Shown in pieces: positions 40,905-49,186 of a stretch of 51,064 bases of DNA. The stretch's first letter is position 1; the number at the start of each line of letters is the position of its first letter. Under the pieces are notes generated by a model. The model was not told the DNA's origin, did not search any database, and worked only from the letters and a program-made list of their open reading frames with translations. Source of the stretch: Solirubrobacteraceae bacterium (lineage in GTDB: Bacteria > Actinomycetota > Thermoleophilia > Solirubrobacterales > Solirubrobacteraceae); NCBI GenBank assembly GCA_030690545.1, contig JAUYGN010000050.1, positions 1 through 51,064 of the forward strand, read 5' to 3'. The position numbers and the translations under genes were made by a program.

Positions 40905-42777
40905 GCGCGGCGGGCTCGGATTCGATGATCACGCGGCAGGGCCGGTCCGCGAGCACGGTCTCGACGGTCTTGCCGAAGACCGTCGTGCCGGTCCGCGGCG
41001 GCAGCGGCAGGACGACCGCGTGGGCGCGCATCGCGCGCGCCTCGTCGACGATCAGCCGGCCGCTTCCGCCGGGCCGGACGCGCTCGACGTGACCGTTGAC
41101 GCGGCGCCCGCCCTGCGCCCGCGCGCGTTCGATGACCGCGCGCGCGGCGAGCTCCTCCTCGGGCAGCTCGGCGTCGATCGGCGAGGCCTGCGGGACGGTG
41201 ATCAGGACGAGCACGTGGATGCCGCGGCGCTTGCGCCCGGCGAGCTTCGTCGCCGTCGCGATCGTCGTCGGCGAATCGTGACGGGCGTCGAGCGCGACGA
41301 GCACCGACTCGTACTCGGCCTCCGTCTGCGTCACCGGCTGGGGCACGGCGACCTGGTGGGTGGAGACGAAGTCCAGCCCCTGGCTGCGCCGGTACAGCAG
41401 GTAGCCGCCGATGCCGAGCGCCATCCAGGCGACCCCGGCGATGCCGACCGTCAGGTCCAGGACGCTGACGACGACGAACGACAGCGCGGTCCCGGCGAGG
41501 CCGACGACCGCCAGCGGCGGCAGCTCGTGGCCGCGCACGCGCAGCCGGCCGGGGCTGCGGTACGGGCGTCGCTGGTCGGGCGCGCTGACGCGCAGGCAGA
41601 TCAGCGAGAGGTGGGCCATCGAGAACGACAGCATCGCGCCGAAGGCGTAGATCTTGCCCAGGAACGCCGCCTGGCCCGGCAGCAGCGCCAGGCATGCGAA
41701 GCCCGAGAAGACGAGGATGCCGATGTACGGCGTGCGGTAGCGCTTGTGCAGCCGGCGCATCGTGTCGGGCAGCTGGCGGTACATGCCCATCGAGTACGTC
41801 AGCCGCGAGACGCCGAGCACGCCGGCGTTCGTCGCGGCGATCAGGATCGTCACCGCGAGGACGCCGACGTAGAGCTCGATCGCGCCGGCGAAGATGCCGA
41901 GCTCCATCCCCGACACGACGCCGATGATCGGGTCGTTGGCGAAGCCGCCGTCCTGCGGGCCGACGCCGAGCAGCGTGCGGCACTCGCCGCCGGGCAGGCA
42001 CTCGACGGGCAGCGCCGACAGGGCGATCAGCGGCAGCGTGAAGTAGATCGCGAAGACGGCGATCATCACGCGCTTGATCGCGGCCGGGATCGTGCTGTCC
42101 GGATCGCGCGCCTCGCCGGCCATGTTCGAGATCGTCTCGATGCCGGTGTAGGCGACGGTGCCGATCGGGATCGCCAGCAGGAACTGCGTCAGCGTCGGCG
42201 TCTCGCCGAGGAAGTCGAGGTTGTCGACGAGGATCGCGGGATTGAAGACGAGCACGACGCCGAGCCCGACGATCGCCAGCTGGCTCATGAAGTCGACGAC
42301 GGCGAGCACGAGGTTGACGCTGACGGCGTCCTTGACGCCGCGCACGTTGACCAGCGCCAGCAGCGCCACGACGACCGCCGCGAAGACGATGTCGCCCGGC
42401 GCCCCCTTGAAGCCGTCCCAGGTGAAGCGCCCGGCGTAGTGGGCCGCGAAGAACGCCGAGATCGCGATCGTGATGATGTAGTTGAGCATCTGCGCCCAGG
42501 CCGTGAAGAACGACCACAGCTCGTTGAACGCGCGCCGCGCGAACAGCGACGAGCCGCCCGCCTCGGGGTACATCGACGTCGCCTCGGCGTACGTCGTGGC
42601 GGTGCAGTAGAAGAGCGCGCCCGTGAGCAGGAAGACGAGCGGCGTCAGGCCGGCGGCGAGCGCGGCGACGAGCCCCAGCGCGTAGTAGATCGACGAGCCG
42701 ACGTTGCCGTAGGCGGTCGAGAAGAGCGCGTTGACCCCGAGCACGCGCTGCAGGCCGTGGAGCTGGCGCTCTGCCAT
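40897..42777 (-). CDS. APC-superfamily permease with USP-like tail, second copy
   Basis: 626 residues from ATG 42777 (MAERQLHGLQRVLG); the longer in-frame start at 42879 adds 34 Arg-rich residues and is less likely. Same layout as the copy at 38756: helix 1 FSTAYGNVGSSIYYALGLVAAL, FYCTATTYAEATSMYPEAGGSSLFARRAFNELW, VAYTGIETISNMAGEARDPDST, and a C-terminal USP-like domain from about residue 480 (YESVLVALDARHDSPTTIATATKLAG, then VRPGGSGRLIVDEARAMRAHAVVLPL). It starts a run of five minus-strand genes that includes the RCK pair. Confidence 0.85.
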   Translation of the reverse strand: MAERQLHGLQRVLGVNALFSTAYGNVGSSIYYALGLVAALAAGLTPLVFLLTGALFYCTATTYAEATSMYPEAGGSSLFARRAFNELWSFFTAWAQMLNYIITIAISAFFAAHYAGRFTWDGFKGAPGDIVFAAVVVALLALVNVRGVKDAVSVNLVLAVVDFMSQLAIVGLGVVLVFNPAILVDNLDFLGETPTLTQFLLAIPIGTVAYTGIETISNMAGEARDPDSTIPAAIKRVMIAVFAIYFTLPLIALSALPVECLPGGECRTLLGVGPQDGGFANDPIIGVVSGMELGIFAGAIELYVGVLAVTILIAATNAGVLGVSRLTYSMGMYRQLPDTMRRLHKRYRTPYIGILVFSGFACLALLPGQAAFLGKIYAFGAMLSFSMAHLSLICLRVSAPDQRRPYRSPGRLRVRGHELPPLAVVGLAGTALSFVVVSVLDLTVGIAGVAWMALGIGGYLLYRRSQGLDFVSTHQVAVPQPVTQTEAEYESVLVALDARHDSPTTIATATKLAGRKRRGIHVLVLITVPQASPIDAELPEEELAARAVIERARAQGGRRVNGHVERVRPGGSGRLIVDEARAMRAHAVVLPLPPRTGTTVFGKTVETVLADRPCRVIIESEPAAHA

Positions 42778-42865
42778 CCGCGGCGGGAGTCTACGCCGGG
42801 GTGCGCGGCGTCCCGCGCGCGACCCGGCGCCGGGCGTCGCGACGCTCCGATGGTCGCGTGGCGCG

Positions 42866-42889
42866 TTGACCCCGGCCACAGGGGGTCAA
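42866..42889. repeat. Inverted repeat upstream of the permease operon
   Basis: TTGACCCC (42866-42873) and GGGGTCAA (42882-42889) are perfect reverse complements around 8 bases. They lie between the lipoprotein stop (42916) and the permease ATG (42777), so this may be a terminator of the former or an operator of the latter. Confidence 0.45.
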
Positions 42890-42915
42890 TGTGCCACGCC
42901 GGCGGGATCGCGGCC

Positions 42916-43485
42916 CTACGACACGTGGCCGAACAGGCAGGTGCGCACGAGCGCGCGGGCACGGGGGCGCTGCTTGATCCAGACGATCGTCGTCGTGCCG
43001 CGCCGCTCGACGGCCGACTGCTCCACCTTCTTGGCGTTCGCGCGGATCCGGGGCTCCATCTGCGCCGCCCGCGCGAGCTCGGCGTAGAAGGCGACCAGCA
43101 CGTGGCCGCGATGGCCGCGCATGATGAACTGGTAGTCGGGCGCGTCGTCGCCGTCCGACCGCCACGAGCCACCGGCAATCCCGTAGCCGGCCTTCTGCAG
43201 GCAGAGCCGCTTCGGCTCGAGCTCCTCGCGCAGTCGTGCGGTGGTGCGCTCCAGCTCCCGCTGCGCTGCCGTGACGGGCGCCCGTGCCTTGGGCACGGTG
43301 GTCGTCTCCGTGCCCGAGCCTGGCTGCAACGCCGTGTCCGGCTGCGTCGCCGCGCCTGGCTGCAGCGCCGTGCTCGGCTGCGTCGCCGTGCCGGCCGCCG
43401 ACGTCGAGCGATCGCCATCGTCATCGCCGCCGCAGCCTGCACCGCCGAGCGCGAGCGCCAGGACGGCAGCGACGAGGCGGCGCAT
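42916..43485 (-). CDS. Putative lipoprotein with Gln/Pro/Thr repeat linker
   Basis: 189 residues from ATG 43485, which shares one base with the YceI stop (TGATG). Signal: MRRLVAAVLALALGGAGC, where LGGAGC is a lipobox, so the Cys becomes lipidated after cleavage. An acidic stretch follows, then a low-complexity linker with imperfect copies of TQPSTALQPGA, then an Arg/Glu-rich globular domain (residues ~70-189) with two Cys and KRLCLQKAGYGI. No family recognised. It is probably surface-anchored and co-translated with YceI. Confidence 0.75.
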   Translation of the reverse strand: MRRLVAAVLALALGGAGCGGDDDGDRSTSAAGTATQPSTALQPGAATQPDTALQPGSGTETTTVPKARAPVTAAQRELERTTARLREELEPKRLCLQKAGYGIAGGSWRSDGDDAPDYQFIMRGHRGHVLVAFYAELARAAQMEPRIRANAKKVEQSAVERRGTTTIVWIKQRPRARALVRTCLFGHVS

Positions 43486-44027
43486 CAGACCTGCTCGACG
43501 AACTCGAGCAGCGCCTCGAGCGTCACGTCCCAGCCCAGCGTGTCGCCGCCGGCCGGCAGCTGCTCCTGCCAGTCCAGCCCGAAGTCGCGGCGGTCGACCG
43601 TCGACGTCAGCTCGACGCCGACCCGGTTCTCTGGGCTCAGCGGGCCCGCTCCGGGCAGGCCGACCCTGCCGCTCGCGGTGACCGTCCGCGTCTGACCGTG
43701 GATCGTCAGCTCGCCGGTCGCCGAGATCGCCCGGTCGTCACCGCCCGTGAGCTGCGAGACGACCCAGCGCACGGTCGGGAAGCGCTCGGCGTCGAGGAAC
43801 TCCGGCGACAGCATCCGCTCGCGGATGACCGGGTTGTTCAGATCCAGCGACGCCACCGGCACGGACGCCTCGAGCGTCCCAGCCGCCGCGTCGAGCGTCG
43901 CGTCGATCTCCCGGAAGCCGGCGCGGTAGTCACGCGCGCCGAGATGGCGCACCTTGAACGTCACCGACGAGAACGGCGGATCGGCGCGCCACAGCCCACC
44001 GCCGAGATGATCCTCGAGGAAGCCCAC
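43485..44027 (-). CDS. YceI-family protein
   Basis: 180 residues from GTG 44027, chosen because the -10-like TACAGT at 44036-44041 lies 8 bases upstream and the YceI domain begins immediately. YceI lipocalin-like barrel: LWRADPPFSSVTFKVRHLGARDYRAGFREIDATLD, SLDLNNPVIRERMLSPEFLDAERFPTVRW, TGELTIHGQTRTVTASG, RDFGLDWQEQL. These proteins bind polyisoprenoids or amphiphiles. There is no signal peptide in this start, so it may be cytoplasmic; longer GTG/ATG starts to 44255 exist but add implausible low-complexity sequence. Confidence 0.85.
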   Translation of the reverse strand: MGFLEDHLGGGLWRADPPFSSVTFKVRHLGARDYRAGFREIDATLDAAAGTLEASVPVASLDLNNPVIRERMLSPEFLDAERFPTVRWVVSQLTGGDDRAISATGELTIHGQTRTVTASGRVGLPGAGPLSPENRVGVELTSTVDRRDFGLDWQEQLPAGGDTLGWDVTLEALLEFVEQV

Positions 44028-44412
44028 GGACGCTGACTGTAGTCGTGCGCTCGTGCGCTTGTGGTCGGGGTCGTCGGGGGAGGGGCCGTTCAGGCCGTTC
44101 CGGGATTTCCTGCCCGACCCCTCCCCCGCCGACCCGGCCACCGTGGAGGATGACGCCGGCAGCGCCGACTGGGCGGGGCCATCGGCTGGCGCGGCGCCAG
44201 CCCGGCGCCTTTGGGGTGAGCGAGCGGGAGCCCGAGCGCCCGTGCACAGCCGCAATCCGGATCAAGCAAGCAGGAGCCCCAGCAAACGCCGTCGCGTGGT
44301 CGGCTGAGCGCGGCATCGCGGATGCCTGAGCGTGCCGGCGAGCAGGGCACAGTGCGACAGCACGGGCTCTGCTCGTCGGTGCGCTCAGGCGCCGCGAGGA
44401 CCGCTCAGATGG
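44028..44412. other. Intergenic region between YceI and hppA genes
   Basis: About 385 bases. No coding region is convincing; the codon patterns here are not protein-like. It contains the YceI promoter box (44036) and a small GGCATC-GCG-GATGCC hairpin (44312-44326), which lies downstream of hppA on its strand and could be part of its terminator. Confidence 0.5.
44036..44041 (-). promoter_or_regulatory. -10 box (TACAGT) for YceI, likely leaderless
   Basis: TACAGT on the minus strand, then 8 bases, then GTG 44027. Same spacing as at 19598 and 33088. Confidence 0.45.
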
Positions 44413-46491
44413 CTACGCGACCAGGGGGATGATGAGGATCGCGACGATGTTCGCGACCTTGATCATCGGGTTGATCGCGGGGCCGGAGGTGTCCTTGTAG
44501 GGGTCGCCGACCGTGTCGCCGGTGATCGACGCCTCGTGAGCAAGGGTGCCCTTGCCGCCGAAGGCGCCCTCCTCGATGAGCTTCTTCGCGTTGTCCCACG
44601 CGCCGCCGCCGGCGGTCATCGAGACGGCCATGAAGAGGCCGACGACGATCACGCCGATCAGCAGGCCGCCGAGCGCCTCGACGCTGAGCAGGCCGACGAT
44701 CAGCGTGAAGACGATCGGGATCATCGACGGGATCACCATCTCGCGCTGCGCGGTCTTCGTGACGATGTCGACGCAGGCGGCGTAGTCGGGCTTCTCGGAG
44801 CCGTCCATGATGCCCGGCTTCTCCTTGAACTGGCGGCGCACCTCCTCGACGACGGCGCCGCCGGCGCGGCCGACGGCCTCCATCGAGAGCGCCGCGAACA
44901 GGTAGACCATCAGGCCGCCGACGAGCAGGCCGATCAGCACGAGCGGCGTGTCGATCAGGAACTCGACCGGCTCCTTGCCGTTGGCGACGAGCTCCTCCTC
45001 GAGCTCGATCTTGAACGCGGCGAACAGCACGAGCGCGGCGAGCACCGCCGAGCCGATCGCGTAGCCCTTCGTGACGGCCTTGGTCGTGTTGCCGACGGCG
45101 TCGAGCGGGTCGGTGACCGCGCGGACCTCCTCGGGCATCTCGGCCATCTCGGCGATCCCGCCGGCGTTGTCGGTGATCGGCCCGAACGCGTCGAGCGCGA
45201 CGATCAGGCCGCAGAGGCCGAGCTGCGCCATGACGGCGACGCCGATGCCGTAGATGCCGCCGAGCTCGTTGGCGCCGTAGATGCCGAGCGCGAGCACGAC
45301 CGCCGGCAGCGCCGTCGCCTGCATGCCCTGCGAGAGGCCGGAGATGATGTTCGTCGCGTGGCCGGTCTGCGAGGCGTCGGCCGTCTTCTTGACGGGGCCG
45401 AAGCGCGTCGACGTGTAGTAGTCGGTGATCAGGAACAGCAGCGCCGTGACGGCGAGGCCGATCAGCGAGCAGAGGTACAGGTCGCCGGTCGACGGGGCGA
45501 ACACGCTCGGGTCGGCGGTCGCCGTCTCGAGGTTGCCCATCATCCACTTCGTGATCGGGTAGAAGGCGGCTGCCGCGATCACGCCCGACAGGAGCAGGCC
45601 CTGGTAGAGCGCGCGCTCGACGTTGCCGGCGGCCGACTTGACCGCGAAGGTGCCGATGATCGAGGCGAGGATCGCCACGGCGCCGAGCATGAGCGGATAG
45701 AGGGCGACCTGCGTCGCGTTGTCGCCGGCGAACGTCAGCACGCCGAGCAGCATCACCGCGACGGCGGTGACGGCGTACGTCTCGAAGAGGTCGGCGGCCA
45801 TGCCGGCGCAGTCGCCGACGTTGTCGCCGACGTTGTCGGCGATCACGGCCGGGTTGCGCGGGTCGTCCTCGGGGATGCCGGCCTCGACCTTGCCGACGAG
45901 GTCGGCGCCGACGTCGGCGCCCTTCGTGAAGATGCCGCCGCCGAGACGGGCGAAGACGGAGATCAGCGAGCCGCCGAAGCCAAGGCCGATGAGTGCGTCG
46001 ATCGCTTCCTTCTGCGTGCTGTCGAAGACGGCCGTCAGCAGCCCGTAGTAGCCGGCGACGCCGATCAGGGCCATGCCGACGACGAGCATTCCGGTGATCG
46101 CGCCGCCGCGGAAGGCGGCGTTCAGCGCCGGCGGGATGCCGCCGCGGGCGGCCTCCGCGACGCGGCAGTTCGCGCGTACCGAGACGTTCATGCCGACGAA
46201 GCCGGCGGCGGCGGACAGGATGCCGCCGAGCGCGAACCCGACCGCCACCTCGATGCTCTGCAGCGGGATCAGGACGGCGAACAGGACGGCGCCGACGATG
46301 CCGATCGTCGTGTACTGGCGGCGCAGGTATGCCGATGCACCCTCCTGCACGGCCGCCGAGATCGCCACCATCCGCTCGTTGCCCGGTGAAAGCGCGAGCA
46401 ACGAGCGTGTCGTCAGCGCGCCATAGAGCACTGCGAGGCCGGCGCACAGCAGCGCGACGACGACCCCGTGGTCCAACAGGAAATCACTCAA
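44413..46491 (-). CDS. hppA: Membrane-bound proton-translocating pyrophosphatase (K+-independent type)
   Basis: 692 residues from TTG 46491, with GGAGG 10-14 bases upstream. Sixteen transmembrane helices expected; all active-site motifs are present: [45 protein letters not shown] (the PPi/Mg site), [14 protein letters not shown], and the late AFGGKG with its following Asp-rich loop ([23 protein letters not shown]). Position 471 in [16 protein letters not shown] is Lys, the determinant of K+-independent H+-PPases; K+-dependent enzymes have Ala there. It pumps H+ using PPi from biosynthesis. It stands at the end of the rex/GCS2 run. Confidence 0.95.
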   Translation of the reverse strand: MSDFLLDHGVVVALLCAGLAVLYGALTTRSLLALSPGNERMVAISAAVQEGASAYLRRQYTTIGIVGAVLFAVLIPLQSIEVAVGFALGGILSAAAGFVGMNVSVRANCRVAEAARGGIPPALNAAFRGGAITGMLVVGMALIGVAGYYGLLTAVFDSTQKEAIDALIGLGFGGSLISVFARLGGGIFTKGADVGADLVGKVEAGIPEDDPRNPAVIADNVGDNVGDCAGMAADLFETYAVTAVAVMLLGVLTFAGDNATQVALYPLMLGAVAILASIIGTFAVKSAAGNVERALYQGLLLSGVIAAAAFYPITKWMMGNLETATADPSVFAPSTGDLYLCSLIGLAVTALLFLITDYYTSTRFGPVKKTADASQTGHATNIISGLSQGMQATALPAVVLALGIYGANELGGIYGIGVAVMAQLGLCGLIVALDAFGPITDNAGGIAEMAEMPEEVRAVTDPLDAVGNTTKAVTKGYAIGSAVLAALVLFAAFKIELEEELVANGKEPVEFLIDTPLVLIGLLVGGLMVYLFAALSMEAVGRAGGAVVEEVRRQFKEKPGIMDGSEKPDYAACVDIVTKTAQREMVIPSMIPIVFTLIVGLLSVEALGGLLIGVIVVGLFMAVSMTAGGGAWDNAKKLIEEGAFGGKGTLAHEASITGDTVGDPYKDTSGPAINPMIKVANIVAILIIPLVA

Positions 46492-46500
46492 GGGAAACGG

Positions 46501-46505
46501 CCTCC
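46501..46505 (-). promoter_or_regulatory. Shine-Dalgarno site of hppA
   Basis: GGAGG on the minus strand, 9 bases before TTG 46491. It supports the rare TTG start. Confidence 0.55.
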
Positions 46506-46609
46506 GTAAATCTTTGGTGCCAGGGACTCACCCCCGCGGGATGGGCGTCGTCGGCCCCCGGCTCGCGACAAACGCGCGCGGATACTAACCGGCCGGGCGG
46601 TCGGCGCGC

Positions 46610-47053
46610 CTACTGACCGGGGACCCAGAGCCCGCTGCCCGAGCGCGGGCCGCTCGCCGGGGGCGGCGGCTCGTCCGGTGCGGCAGCGCCCGGCGGCGGC
46701 GTGGCGCCCGAGCGCGCGTAGGCCAGCTGCAGCTGCGAGAGCGCGTCGCGGATCTGCTTGGCGTCGGGCCCGAGCCCCGGCTCGACGAGCGGCAGCAGCG
46801 CCCGCGTGCCGTCGATCGCCTGGCGCACCTGCTCGAAGTCGGGTTCTTCCTCGCCACCGGTCAGGCCAGCCTTGCGGGCCGCGAGGTTGAGCAGCGAGAC
46901 GACCGTCTGGACGAGCACGTCCTCGACGCGTACGCGCGCGATCTCCGCCTCGTAGGCGGCGCGCAGCTCCTCCTCGCTGAGGTCGCCGAGATCGCCTTCG
47001 GCGCCGGGCTCGGGCGCGGGAGTGGGCGGATGGGGGTCCGAGTCAGCCGTCAT
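46610..47053 (-). CDS. DUF1844-like small acidic protein
   Basis: 147 residues from ATG 47053, ATGA overlap with the GCS2 ligase. Residues ~1-25 are acidic/Pro-rich; ~38-115 match DUF1844: VEDVLVQTVVSLLNLAARKAGL, DFEQVRQAIDGTRALLPLVEP, KQIRDALSQLQLAYA, forming a helical bundle. The C-terminal ~30 residues are Pro-rich disorder. No function is known. Members often sit near translation-initiation genes elsewhere; here the neighbour is redox-related. Confidence 0.75.
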   Translation of the reverse strand: MTADSDPHPPTPAPEPGAEGDLGDLSEEELRAAYEAEIARVRVEDVLVQTVVSLLNLAARKAGLTGGEEEPDFEQVRQAIDGTRALLPLVEPGLGPDAKQIRDALSQLQLAYARSGATPPPGAAAPDEPPPPASGPRSGSGLWVPGQ

Positions 47054-48198
47054 GCGGGAACCTCCTGAGCGTAGGTCGTCATCGTCTCGCGCACGGTGTC
47101 AGCGTAGACCTCGCGCAGGTCGGCGCCGTCCAGCAGCGCCGACCGCTGGCGCTGCGCGCCGGTCGGTCCGTCGAGCGCGACGTCGATGCGGGCCTCCGCA
47201 CGGGCGGGCGCCGTCCAGCTCCACAGTTCCTCGATCGCGGCGCGCGCGGGCAGCTCTGTGCCGCGCTGCAGGTCGATCATGGCGCCGTCCATCCCGTAGC
47301 GGATCGCGCGCCACATGTTCTCCTCGACGAGCCGGTGCGGCGGATCCTCGAACGGCACGCCCTCGTCGATGTCGCGCAGCGCCTGGCCGACGCAGGCCAC
47401 GACGAGCGCCGCGAGTCCCTCGGACTCGGCGGCCGTCACCTGCGCATCGCAGACGCGGATCTCGACGGTCCCGAACGAGGCGTGCGGGCGCACCGACCAC
47501 CAGACCTGCGTGTACTCGACGATCGAGCCCGTCGCGATCAGCAGCTCGAGGTAGTCGCGAAACGCGCGCCAGCTGCCGAAGGCGTCGGGAACGCCGCAGC
47601 GGGGAAAGGACTTCGTGAAGATCTGGCTGCGCGCGGAGTGCAGCAGCGTGTCCTGGCCCTCGAGGAAGGGCGAGCTCGCGCTGATGGCGAGCAGCAGCGG
47701 CAGGATGGGACGCAGGCGGTCGCAGACGAGCACGGCGCGATCGGCGCCGCGCACCCCGACGTGGACGTGCAGCGAGAACGTGTTGTTGCGGCGCGCGACG
47801 TAGCCGAGCCCGTCGACGACGCGGCGGTAGTGCTCGGTGTCGATGTTGCGCTGCTCGCGATAGTCCGCCCACGGGTGCGCGCCGGTCGAGCCGAGTGCGA
47901 TCGCACGGTTGTTCGCGAGCGTGAACAGGCGGCGGCGGCGGTCGCGCTGGTGGGCGATCGCGTCGTGCAGGTCCTCGCCGCGACCGGAGACGATCTCGAT
48001 CTCCGAGGAGATCAGCTCGCCGGTGATCGCCTCGAAGAGGACGGGATCGAGCTGCCCGGCCGCATCGCGCAGCTCCTCGAAGCGCGCGACGAGATCGAGC
48101 GTCTGCGGATCGAGGACCGCGAACTCCTCCTCCAGGCCCACGGTCAGGTCCGTGGACGCGGCGAACATCTCCTCCGTGTTGTCGAGGTCGATCGGCAT
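47050..48198 (-). CDS. GCS2-family carboxylate-amine ligase (YbdK-like glutamate-cysteine ligase)
   Basis: 382 residues from ATG 48198. Glutamate-cysteine ligase type 2 family: TVGLEEEFAVLDPQ (Mg/ATP Glu), ITGELISSEIEI, NNTFSLHVHVGVRGAD, LLAISASSPFLEGQDT, SARSQIFTKSFPR, and SFGTVEIRVCDAQ. The family joins a carboxylate to an amine using ATP and includes weak gamma-glutamylcysteine synthetases; in actinobacteria, which make mycothiol, the true substrate is uncertain. Its position behind a glutaredoxin-like protein and the redox repressor Rex supports a thiol/redox link. It overlaps the DUF1844 gene. Confidence 0.88.
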   Translation of the reverse strand: MPIDLDNTEEMFAASTDLTVGLEEEFAVLDPQTLDLVARFEELRDAAGQLDPVLFEAITGELISSEIEIVSGRGEDLHDAIAHQRDRRRRLFTLANNRAIALGSTGAHPWADYREQRNIDTEHYRRVVDGLGYVARRNNTFSLHVHVGVRGADRAVLVCDRLRPILPLLLAISASSPFLEGQDTLLHSARSQIFTKSFPRCGVPDAFGSWRAFRDYLELLIATGSIVEYTQVWWSVRPHASFGTVEIRVCDAQVTAAESEGLAALVVACVGQALRDIDEGVPFEDPPHRLVEENMWRAIRYGMDGAMIDLQRGTELPARAAIEELWSWTAPARAEARIDVALDGPTGAQRQRSALLDGADLREVYADTVRETMTTYAQEVPA

Positions 48199-48237
48199 GA
48201 AGGTATCTTGCGCCAGAGGCCGCGGGAGGCGGTGCTT

Positions 48238-48921
48238 CTAGGTCAGGTAGAAGTACAGCGCGTAGAGCAGGTCGACCGCCGGCGACGACGTGTGAACGGT
48301 GACCTCCGGGGGCACCTGCAACAGCGCCTCGGAGTAGTTGAAGATGATCTTCACGCCTGCCTGCACGAGATCGTCGGCGATCGCCTGGGCGGCGACGGTC
48401 GGGACCGCGAGCACGCCGACGACGATGTCCTCGTCCTCGACCATCGCCGACAGCTCCGACGAGTGGCGCACCGTCGTCGGGCCGACCTTCTGTCCCACCT
48501 TGCGCTTGTCGGTGTCGAAGATCGCGACGACGCGAAAGCCGTGGTCGATGAAGATGTCCGACGAGGCGATCGCCTGGCCGAGGTGGCCGGCGCCGAAGAG
48601 CGCGATGTTGTGCTGGCCGGAGGTGCGCAGGATCTTGCGGATCTGCGACACGAGCGCGTCGACGTTGTAGCCGACGCCGCGCTTGCCGAACTTGCCGAAG
48701 CCGGAGAAGTCGCGCCGGATCTGCGTCGGGTTGACGTGCGTGTAGTCGCTCAGCTCACGCGAGGAGATCGTCTCCTTGCCCATCTTCTTGGCCTGCGTGA
48801 GCACCTGCAGGTAGCGCGACAGACGCGCCGCGACGCCGAGCGAGAGGCGCTCGCCGGGCGCGATCACGCCATCACGCGGTACTGAGTCAACCGCCGTGGG
48901 AACGCGCTCGCCGGTCGTCAT
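48238..48921 (-). CDS. rex: Redox-sensing transcriptional repressor Rex
   Basis: 227 residues from ATG 48921, ATGA overlap with the glutaredoxin gene. N-terminal winged helix: RLSRYLQVLTQAKKMGKETISSRELSDYTHVNPTQIRRDFSGFGKFGKRGVGY, the Rex signature. C-terminal Rossmann fold: NIALFGAGHLGQAIASS (NAD(H) site), then FDTDKRKVGQKVG and a domain-swapped terminal helix. It represses respiratory and redox genes when NAD+/NADH is high. TAAAGT lies nine bases upstream of the ATG, inside the preceding gene, and could be an internal promoter. Confidence 0.95.
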   Translation of the reverse strand: MTTGERVPTAVDSVPRDGVIAPGERLSLGVAARLSRYLQVLTQAKKMGKETISSRELSDYTHVNPTQIRRDFSGFGKFGKRGVGYNVDALVSQIRKILRTSGQHNIALFGAGHLGQAIASSDIFIDHGFRVVAIFDTDKRKVGQKVGPTTVRHSSELSAMVEDEDIVVGVLAVPTVAAQAIADDLVQAGVKIIFNYSEALLQVPPEVTVHTSSPAVDLLYALYFYLT

Positions 48922-49169
48922 CGACGATCCACTTTACCCAGAAGGCGGCGCAACACGGCTTCATCCACGAAGTATTCGAAGCGCTCGGCCCGATCGACCG
49001 TCACGACCGGGATGCGTTCCAGGTAGGCGGCGTGCAGATCGTCGTCGGTCGTGATGTCGATCTCGCGAAACGGCGCGCCGACGCGCTCGAGCACAGCTCG
49101 AGCGTCATCGCAGAGATGGCACCCAGGCTTGCCGTAGAGGACGACGTCGATGCCGGCCTGATCGGCCAT
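48918..49169 (-). CDS. Glutaredoxin-like (thioredoxin-fold) protein
   Basis: 83 residues from ATG 49169. Thioredoxin-fold: VVLYGKPGCHLCDDARAVLERVGAPFREIDI with a C-x-x-C redox site (CHLC), then ERIPVVTVDRAERFEYFVDE (the cis-Pro follows IPVV). The domain is the DUF836/glutaredoxin-like type with a short C-terminus. It reduces disulfides, probably with mycothiol- or other low-molecular thiols. It starts 17 bases after tsaD and overlaps rex. Confidence 0.9.
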   Translation of the reverse strand: MADQAGIDVVLYGKPGCHLCDDARAVLERVGAPFREIDITTDDDLHAAYLERIPVVTVDRAERFEYFVDEAVLRRLLGKVDRR

Positions 49170-49186
49170 CGGGGTTCTCAGCGTCC

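Noticed and set aside
42790-42880. Arg-rich N-terminal extension of the second permease (start 42879)
   Set aside because: The extension has no hydrophobic or conserved features and ATG 42777 begins where homologous permease sequence begins.
40711-43695. 994-codon plus-strand frame opposite the permeases
   Set aside because: Antisense shadow, Arg/Asp-rich, no domain.
48931-48936. Leaderless promoter TAAAGT before rex
   Set aside because: Spacing is nine bases and it lies inside the overlapping glutaredoxin gene; co-transcription is more likely.
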